Positions 44,878 through 50,628 of a stretch of DNA of 50,628 nucleotides are shown here, one piece after another. Every line of letters begins with the position of its first letter. Within the stretch, counting starts at the first letter, position 1. Under the pieces are notes generated by a model. That model was not told where the DNA came from, made no database searches, and saw only the letters and a program-made list of their open reading frames with translations. The stretch lies in contig CAILZI010000071.1 of NCBI GenBank assembly GCA_903838675.1, forward strand, positions 1 to 50,628, given 5' to 3'. The DNA comes from an uncultured Verrucomicrobiota bacterium. GTDB lineage: Bacteria > Verrucomicrobiota > Verrucomicrobiia > Verrucomicrobiales > Verrucomicrobiaceae. A program made the translations under genes and the position numbers.

Positions 44878-46146
44878 ATGTACCTATCCCCATCAATCAC
44901 TATGCTGGCGCTGGCCTTTGCCGTGGCGGCGCAGTCCGCTGACAGCACCACACAAGCGAGCCCAATTTTTATTCAACGTCTCGTCAGTGAGGCGGTGACC
45001 AAACATCCCAAAGTCGGTGCCGCTGAGGCGCGGACGCAGGCTGCCACATCGGCGGTCCGTGGAGTGCGGCTATGGCAGGACCCGCAGGTCGGCCTGGGAA
45101 TGATGGCTGCCAACAATATGAACCGCCGGGTCAATGGTGACATTCTTGCGAGCATCGACCAGCCTTTGCCGCGACTGAGTTTGTACAAGGCGGAGAAGCG
45201 CAAGGCAAACGCTGATGAACTGGCGCAGAAGGCCACGCAGCGGCAGACAGCGAACGAACTGGGCCTTTCCGTGGCGCAGGCCGTGCTGGAACTCGCACTG
45301 GCAGATGAAGTGATCCGCCTGCAGGCGGAGAATCTCGCGTGGCTGGGAGCCATCGTGAAGACTGCCGAAGAGCGCGCCAAAAATCCGAACGCCACCGCCA
45401 CGGAGACGCTGCGGCTGGAGAGCGAATTTGCGGTGCGCACGCAGACACTGGCCAGTGCAAAGCGCCAGCGGGCTCAGTTTGCCACCACGCTGAACCTGCT
45501 TCTGGTGCGCCCGCCGGAGGCGCCGTGGTCACCATTGATTCTGCCGGTGCAGGCGGAGGAAATTTTTAATTCGATCGCGCTGAAGGTGCGGCTGGAACGA
45601 GACAATCCGCAGCTCGATGCCATGAGGCATCAAGTCGAGGGTGCGCAGGCGGAGGCGGATGCAGCACGGGCGCGGAAGAAACCGGTGTTTTCTCTGGGCA
45701 CGCAGTACTTCACGTACTCACGCGGCACCCTCAATGATTCGATGCTCGTGTTCGGATTTAAAATGACGCTGCCGTGGTTCAACAGCAGGGTTTACAAAGC
45801 GGACATTGAGCGTGCGGAAAATCTGCGGGCCGCCTCACAGAAGGATTTGGATGCGGAGCAGCGTGAACTCTACACGCAGCTCACAGCCTTGATCACCGAG
45901 GCGAAGAACCAGGAGAAGCTTGCTGAGGCGTACACAGACGAGGTGCTGCCAAAGACAGAGCAGGCGCTCGCCACGCTGCAAAACGCCTGGGTTTCCTCCA
46001 GGGCCACACTGCTTGAGGTGCTGGATGCCCGCCGCCTGCTGCTCGATGCGCGGCAGGAGCAAAAGCGCGCACTTGCCGCACGGCACGCCGCCTCGTACTC
46101 GCTCTCGGCCCTCGTCGGCGGCCTGACCAAAACTCCAGCTCATTAA
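44878..46146 (+). CDS. TolC-family outer-membrane efflux protein, second set
   Basis: A 422-residue outer-membrane factor with a signal peptide (LALAFAVAAQSAD), without an obvious lipobox. Two repeats of long helices and beta segments are visible: LVSEAVTKHPKVGAAEARTQ and LWQDPQVGLGMMAANN in the first, VRLERDNPQLDAMRHQVEGA and KKPVFSLGTQYFTYSRG in the second, ending with WVSSRATLLEVLDARRLLLDAR. It belongs to the CzcC/CusC-like group. It is first of a TolC, adaptor, CusA set in which the adaptor follows after four bases. The sequence is clearly different from the TolC lipoprotein at 35775, so the two sets are not a recent duplication. Confidence 0.9.
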   Translation: MYLSPSITMLALAFAVAAQSADSTTQASPIFIQRLVSEAVTKHPKVGAAEARTQAATSAVRGVRLWQDPQVGLGMMAANNMNRRVNGDILASIDQPLPRLSLYKAEKRKANADELAQKATQRQTANELGLSVAQAVLELALADEVIRLQAENLAWLGAIVKTAEERAKNPNATATETLRLESEFAVRTQTLASAKRQRAQFATTLNLLLVRPPEAPWSPLILPVQAEEIFNSIALKVRLERDNPQLDAMRHQVEGAQAEADAARARKKPVFSLGTQYFTYSRGTLNDSMLVFGFKMTLPWFNSRVYKADIERAENLRAASQKDLDAEQRELYTQLTALITEAKNQEKLAEAYTDEVLPKTEQALATLQNAWVSSRATLLEVLDARRLLLDARQEQKRALAARHAASYSLSALVGGLTKTPAH

Positions 46147-46150
46147 TTTC

Positions 46151-47863
46151 ATGAAAATTTTCTTCACACTCCTCTGCATGGCCGCTGCGTTCGTCGGCGG
46201 CTGGTTCTTGCGCGATCACTTCGGCGGCATGCCCATGGCATCTGCCAGTCCAACCACTGAACGCAAGGTGCTCTTCTATCAGAGCGCCATGCATCCATGG
46301 ATCAAAAGCGACAAGCCTGGGCGCTGTACCATCTGCGGCATGGCACTGACGCCTGTGTATGAAGGCGAAAAGGAGCTCGAGACATCGGGTGGTGGTGACA
46401 CCGTGGTGCTCACGCAATCCCAGATCCAGGTGCTGCACGTCGAAACGGCGGAGGCCAAGGTGCAGCCGCTCAGCATGACGTTGCGTGTCGCCGGCGGTCT
46501 TGAGGAGAACACCTCGCGCCACCGGATTCTCTCGGCGTACATCGATGGTCGCATCGACAAGCTCTACGTGAACTTCATGGGAGCGGAGGTGAAAGAAGGG
46601 CAGCCGCTGGCGGATTTTTACAGTCCAACGCTTCTTCAGTCCGAGCGTGATTACCGGCAACTCACGGGTGATTTGAAAAAGAACACGGGCCTGCGCCTCC
46701 GGCAGATGGGGCTGTCCCCAGCGCAGATCGCGGCGCTTGAGAGCAAGTCTGCAGATGCCCTGACTTCGCAGATTCTCGCCCCAGTTAGCGGCACCGTGGT
46801 GGACCAGAAAGTGTTTGAAGGGCAGTACGTCAAGGAAGGTGAGAAGCTCTTCGAGATCGCAGATTTCTCGACCATGTGGTTTCAATTCCGCGCGTATGAG
46901 ATGGACATGCCGTGGATTCAGATCGGCCAGAGTGTGACGGTCACCACGCCGTCCCTCCCGGGCAAGTCTTTTGAAGGCAAGGTCACTTTCATTGACCCGA
47001 ACTTCGATGATGCCACACGCTCCACCAAGGTGCGCGTGGAATTGGCGAATCCACTCATCAATGACCGACGTCTGCTGCTTTATCGCCTCTACGCGGATGG
47101 TGATTTAAAAGTGGATGTTCCATCTGTTCTCGCCGTGCCGCGTTCGGCGGTCATTGAGACCGGCCCGCAGGCTGTGGTCTATGTGGAGCAGGGCGGCGGT
47201 GCGTATGCGCGCACGGTGGTGAAATTAGGACGGCACGGCGACTCGCTCATTGAAATCGTGTCCGGCATCAAGGCGGGTGACAAGGTCGTGACGAACGGTA
47301 ATCTGCTCATCGACGGCCAGGCGGAGATGAACCGCTCCTTCATGACTCCGGTGGAGCCGATGAAAGCGGTCGCGCCGCTCGCTGCGCTGACCGACCCGCA
47401 AAAGCAGGCCATCGACGCTTTCATCAAGGTGGCCGATGCCATGGCCAAAGCCCTCGCTGCGGATGATCTGCCCGCGTTCAATAAAGCCAGCGAACCAGCG
47501 ATGATGCAGACAGGGGACCTGGTGGCCGCGCTTCAATCACCCGAAGGCATGTCCGAGACACTTGAGGCTCTCGACAAAGCGCAGCATTTCCACGGCTTCG
47601 ACGACATCGCAAAGGCGCGCATTGCCTTCCATAAATTCAGCGTCGCCGCCACTGCCGTGCTGGAGCCGCTGCGCATGGCGGAAGGTGCGCCCGCCTTCGA
47701 TGTGTGGGAGTGCGTCATGGTGGATCAGGCCATTCCCGGTGCACCCAAGAAAGGGCACTGGTTGCAGATTCATAGTCGTGCCGGTGAAAACCCGTTCTTT
47801 GGCAAAGAGATGCTGAACTGTGCGAAGGAAATCAAACGTGGAGGCGGCAAAAGCCATGATTGA
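46151..47863 (+). CDS. CusB-like RND adaptor with heavy-metal-binding and DUF3347 domains
   Basis: A 570-residue exported adaptor (N-terminal anchor FFTLLCMAAAFVGGWFL). A heavy-metal-binding module lies at about 40-70: FYQSAMHPWIKSDKPGRCTICGMALTPVYEG, with Met-His-Pro and Cys-x-x-Cys-Gly-Met ligands. The adaptor core follows: ILSAYIDGRIDKLYVNFMGAEV, helical hairpin near 175-215, ILAPVSGTVVDQKVFEGQYVKEGEKLFEIAD (barrel-sandwich), and membrane-proximal VVTNGNLLIDGQAEM. A C-terminal DUF3347-type domain (about 415-565) has FHKFSVAATAVLEPL and WLQIHSRAGENPFFGKEML, also metal-linked in CusB-like proteins. It overlaps the CusA start by eight bases. Both accessory domains point to Cu/Ag or similar metal handover to the pump. 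Confidence 0.93.
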   Translation: MKIFFTLLCMAAAFVGGWFLRDHFGGMPMASASPTTERKVLFYQSAMHPWIKSDKPGRCTICGMALTPVYEGEKELETSGGGDTVVLTQSQIQVLHVETAEAKVQPLSMTLRVAGGLEENTSRHRILSAYIDGRIDKLYVNFMGAEVKEGQPLADFYSPTLLQSERDYRQLTGDLKKNTGLRLRQMGLSPAQIAALESKSADALTSQILAPVSGTVVDQKVFEGQYVKEGEKLFEIADFSTMWFQFRAYEMDMPWIQIGQSVTVTTPSLPGKSFEGKVTFIDPNFDDATRSTKVRVELANPLINDRRLLLYRLYADGDLKVDVPSVLAVPRSAVIETGPQAVVYVEQGGGAYARTVVKLGRHGDSLIEIVSGIKAGDKVVTNGNLLIDGQAEMNRSFMTPVEPMKAVAPLAALTDPQKQAIDAFIKVADAMAKALAADDLPAFNKASEPAMMQTGDLVAALQSPEGMSETLEALDKAQHFHGFDDIAKARIAFHKFSVAATAVLEPLRMAEGAPAFDVWECVMVDQAIPGAPKKGHWLQIHSRAGENPFFGKEMLNCAKEIKRGGGKSHD

Positions 47864-50628
47864 GCGCATCATCGATTGGAGCTTGAAGAACCGTTTCCTC
47901 GTCGCCTGTGGAGCACTGCTCATCATCGCGATGGGGGTGCGGGCGATATATCTCACACCGGTGGATGCGATTCCGGATCTCACGGAGAACCAGGTGCTCG
48001 TCTATGCGGACTACATGGGCCGCAGTCCGCAGGAGGTGGAGGATCAGGTGACCTACCCGCTTTCCACCGGGCTGCAGGGCCTTGCCGGGGTGAAGGAGGT
48101 GCGTGCGACGTCGATGTTTGGCTTCTCGCTGCTCACCATCATCTTTGAGGAGCGCATCGATCAATACTTTGCCCGCTCACGCGTTCTGGAACGGTTGAAC
48201 TACCTGCAAGGATCAATGCCTGAAGGGGTGAAACCGCAGCTTGGCCCCGATGCCTCGGGTTTGGGCTGGGTGTATCAATATTATCTCGATGTCGATGCCA
48301 CGAAGGCTCCCAACGGTGGTTATGATCTGGCCCAACTGCGCTCACTGCAGGACTGGTACATCCGCTATCAGCTCGCCAGCGTGCAGGGCGTGGCGGAAGT
48401 GGCGAGCATCGGCGGCTTCGTGAAGCAGTATCAGGTGGAGCTGAACTCCACCAAGATGCGTACCGCGAATGTCACGCTGATGGAGGTGATCGCGGCGGTG
48501 CAGAGTGCGAATCTCAACGTCGGGGGCAAGGCGCTGGAGGAAAATGGCGCGGAGTTCGTGCTGCGCGGCATCGGGCTTGTCACAAGTCCCGCCGACCTCG
48601 AACTCGTCACGGTCAAAGCAATGGCGGGAACGCCGATCTACCTGAAGGACATTGCCACCGTACAGATTGGTGGCGACTTCCGACGTGGAGCGCTCGATCT
48701 GAACGGTCACGAAGCGGTGGGCGGATCGGTGGTCATGCGCACCGGTGAAAATGCCAAGGCAGTGATCGAGCGCATTAAAGAGAAGATCGTGCAAATCGCG
48801 CCGAGCCTGCCACCGGGCGTTACCATCAAATCGTTCTACGACCGCAGCGAGCTGATCGACAATACCATCCAAACCCTCAAGCATGCTCTGCTGGAAGAGT
48901 TCATCCTCGTCACTCTCGCTCATATTATCTTCCTCTGGCACTTCCGCAGCATTCTCATCGTTACGCTGCCTCTGCCAGTCTCCATTTTGATCTCCTTCCT
49001 GCTTATGAAGGAGTTTGGCATCACCAGCAACATCATGTCCCTCACGGGCATCGCCATTGCCATTGGTGTGCTTGTGGATGCGGCCATCGTGGTCACTGAA
49101 AATGTGATCCGTCATTGTGAAGAGGCTGAGAAAAAGAAAGGCGGGCGGCTTGATGCCAGGGAGACCTGGGAGGTCTCGCGCACGGCCTGCATTCAGGTGG
49201 GCCGCCCGATCTTCTTTGCCATGGCGATCATCATCCTGGCCTTCGTGCCCGTGTTTGCACTGACGGGGCAGGAGGGGAAGCTGTTTCATCCGCTGGCCTT
49301 CACCAAAACCTTCGCGATGATCGGCTCCACGCTCCTCGCGGTCACTCTGGTTCCGGTGCTGTGTTCGCTGCTCGTGCGCGGGCCGTTTCACTCGGAGGAG
49401 AACAACGTGGTGATGAAGTCCCTGATGCGCCTGTATGAGCCGACGCTCAACTGGGCTCTCAGTCATCGCAAAACGGTGATCTCCTCGGCCATGCTTATTC
49501 TATCAGTCGCGTTGCTAATCGCCTTTGGCCTGCCGCGCTCTTCGGTGAAGCAGATGCGAGATGCCGGTTACCCGCGGCTCGCGGACGCCGTCGCCGGGTT
49601 CGGCCGGGAGTTAATGCCGCCGCTCAATGAAGGCAGCCTGCTCTACATGCCAGTAATGATGCCGAAGACCGGGCTCAAGGAAATCCAGCGGGTCATGTCA
49701 TGGCAGGACCAGGTAATCGCCGAAGCTCCGGAAGTGGCCTCCGTTGCCGGCAAGCTCGGCCGTTTTGACACCGCCACGGATCCCGCACCTACTGAGATGC
49801 TGGAGACAACGATCATGCTCAAGCCGGAATACATTCCAGACGGCCGCTGGAGTGTGAAACGCAATCCAGCCTGGCGCGAGGGAATGACGGTGGAGAAACT
49901 GAAGGCCGAACTCACCGAAAAAATGAAGCAGGTGCCCGGCTACGTGCCTGCGTTTCTGCAGCCCATTGAAAACCGCATCCTGATGCTTTACACCGGCATT
50001 CGTGCGCAGGTCGGCGTGAAGATCTTCGGCGACAACATCGACAAGATTCAACGTAAGGCCTACGAAATAGAAAAACTCATCAAGGGCATTGAAGGCGCGG
50101 CAGGTGTTTCTCCTTCACGGGTGCAGGGCAAGCCCTACATCAACATCCAGGTCGATCGCGTGGCCATGGCACGCTACGGACTCAGTGCGAAGGACGTGCT
50201 CGAGGCCGTTGAGGTTTCCATCGGCGGCAAGAACGTCAGCACCACCATCGAAGGCCGCCAGCGCTTCCCCATCCAGATCCGCGTACAGCGCAGCGAGCGC
50301 GACGACATCGAAAAACTCAGCAGCATCCTCGTCGCCAGCCGTGCCGGCATGGCTCCGCCCGGGTCCGCCGCCATGATCACGACAGGCGGCGCTACTGTCA
50401 TCGCCTACATCCCGCTCGGCATGGTGGCAAAGATTACGCGGGACATTGGCGCGAACGAAATCGCCAGCGAAAATGGCCGTCTGCGCTCCTACGTGCAGGC
50501 AAACGTGCAGGACCGCGACCTTGGCAGCTTCGTGCAGGAGGTTGAGGAAAAGCTCAAAACCATCAACTGGGAAGGAATGACCTACAAACTGACCGGTGAG
50601 TATGAAAACCAGCGCCGCTTTGTGCAGA
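47856..50628 (+). CDS. CusA-type heavy-metal RND efflux pump, 3'-truncated by the window edge
   Basis: The frame is open from ATG 47856 to the right edge (924 codons, no stop), so the C-terminus lies outside. It is a heavy-metal RND pump: MIERIIDWSLKNRFLV, TPVDAIPDLTENQVLVYADYMGRSPQEVEDQVTYPL, FEERIDQYFARSRV, and helix-4 motif with Asp408 in GVLVDAAIVVTENVIRH for proton transfer. LNEGSLLYMP in the second periplasmic loop matches the CusA region with methionines used for Cu/Ag. About 20 extra residues lie just before it (nt 49540-49615). Several closely spaced Met residues follow (MPVMMP). It completes the second tripartite set with 44878 and 46151; eight bases overlap the adaptor. Confidence 0.93.
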   Translation, partial: MIERIIDWSLKNRFLVACGALLIIAMGVRAIYLTPVDAIPDLTENQVLVYADYMGRSPQEVEDQVTYPLSTGLQGLAGVKEVRATSMFGFSLLTIIFEERIDQYFARSRVLERLNYLQGSMPEGVKPQLGPDASGLGWVYQYYLDVDATKAPNGGYDLAQLRSLQDWYIRYQLASVQGVAEVASIGGFVKQYQVELNSTKMRTANVTLMEVIAAVQSANLNVGGKALEENGAEFVLRGIGLVTSPADLELVTVKAMAGTPIYLKDIATVQIGGDFRRGALDLNGHEAVGGSVVMRTGENAKAVIERIKEKIVQIAPSLPPGVTIKSFYDRSELIDNTIQTLKHALLEEFILVTLAHIIFLWHFRSILIVTLPLPVSILISFLLMKEFGITSNIMSLTGIAIAIGVLVDAAIVVTENVIRHCEEAEKKKGGRLDARETWEVSRTACIQVGRPIFFAMAIIILAFVPVFALTGQEGKLFHPLAFTKTFAMIGSTLLAVTLVPVLCSLLVRGPFHSEENNVVMKSLMRLYEPTLNWALSHRKTVISSAMLILSVALLIAFGLPRSSVKQMRDAGYPRLADAVAGFGRELMPPLNEGSLLYMPVMMPKTGLKEIQRVMSWQDQVIAEAPEVASVAGKLGRFDTATDPAPTEMLETTIMLKPEYIPDGRWSVKRNPAWREGMTVEKLKAELTEKMKQVPGYVPAFLQPIENRILMLYTGIRAQVGVKIFGDNIDKIQRKAYEIEKLIKGIEGAAGVSPSRVQGKPYINIQVDRVAMARYGLSAKDVLEAVEVSIGGKNVSTTIEGRQRFPIQIRVQRSERDDIEKLSSILVASRAGMAPPGSAAMITTGGATVIAYIPLGMVAKITRDIGANEIASENGRLRSYVQANVQDRDLGSFVQEVEEKLKTINWEGMTYKLTGEYENQRRFVQ

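Overview
The window looks like a chromosomal segment of a GC-rich bacterium of the Planctomycetes-Verrucomicrobia group, most likely a Verrucomicrobiaceae / Prosthecobacter-like member of Verrucomicrobiota. The evidence is a PVC-type cytochrome with a C-terminal CxxCH domain fused to a dehydrogenase propeller and HEAT-like repeats, secreted sulfatases, neutral-ceramidase-like proteins, a levanase/GH32-associated beta-sandwich domain, and a BlaI/M56 pair. No rRNA, tRNA, transposase or CRISPR array was seen, so the lineage call is an inference. The window cuts genes at both ends: a ceramidase-like gene on the left and a CusA-type pump on the right.

Layout. (1) 1-6180 is a tight plus-strand run: ceramidase-like (partial), RidA, VanX/DdpX-like D-Ala-D-Ala dipeptidase, PVC cytochrome/dehydrogenase and a second ceramidase-like protein. 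(2) 6187-8343 is a CpxA/CpxR-like two-component pair on the minus strand. (3) 8455-15864 is a run of four exported proteins: a mosaic YHYH/EF-hand/PEBP protein, two sulfatases with different active-site departures, and a lectin-like protein. Three of the four carry Gly/Lys-rich low-complexity segments. (4) 15996-22378 holds an FMN-dependent alpha-hydroxyacid oxidase, TruD, an exported metallophosphoesterase, a CBM9-like protein and a CehA/McbA-like PHP hydrolase. (5) 22465-27966 (minus) holds a BlaI repressor with a double operator, an M56 peptidase with a very long secretin/STN-like extension, a mini-RNase III-like protein, and a separate exported protein that repeats the same STN-like module. 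(6) 28101-33909 is mostly housekeeping: GAPDH with a strong terminator, an MFS carrier, RarD, Ddl and an exported N-acyl-D-amino-acid deacylase.

(7) 33966-50628 is a heavy-metal (probably copper/silver or divalent cation) efflux region. It has a CusRS-like pair followed by TolC, a minimal adaptor, an RND pump and an MFS carrier. It then has a minus-strand set in the order anti-sigma-like membrane protein, periplasmic metal-sensor-like protein, ECF sigma factor and Cys-rich lipoprotein. The first three repeat the cnrYXH order. A short Cys-rich exported protein and a second TolC, adaptor (metal-binding and DUF3347 domains) and CusA set follow on the plus strand.

The most interesting material is the CnrYXH-like module. 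Its two minus-strand upstream regions share a promoter-like pair of elements, AAGGGTTTG then 14 nt then TTwGTC, which is a candidate promoter class for this sigma factor. The M56/secretin/STN fusion, the Gly/Lys-rich tails and the divergent sulfatase pair come next. All assignments come from reading the sequence; no database search was run.
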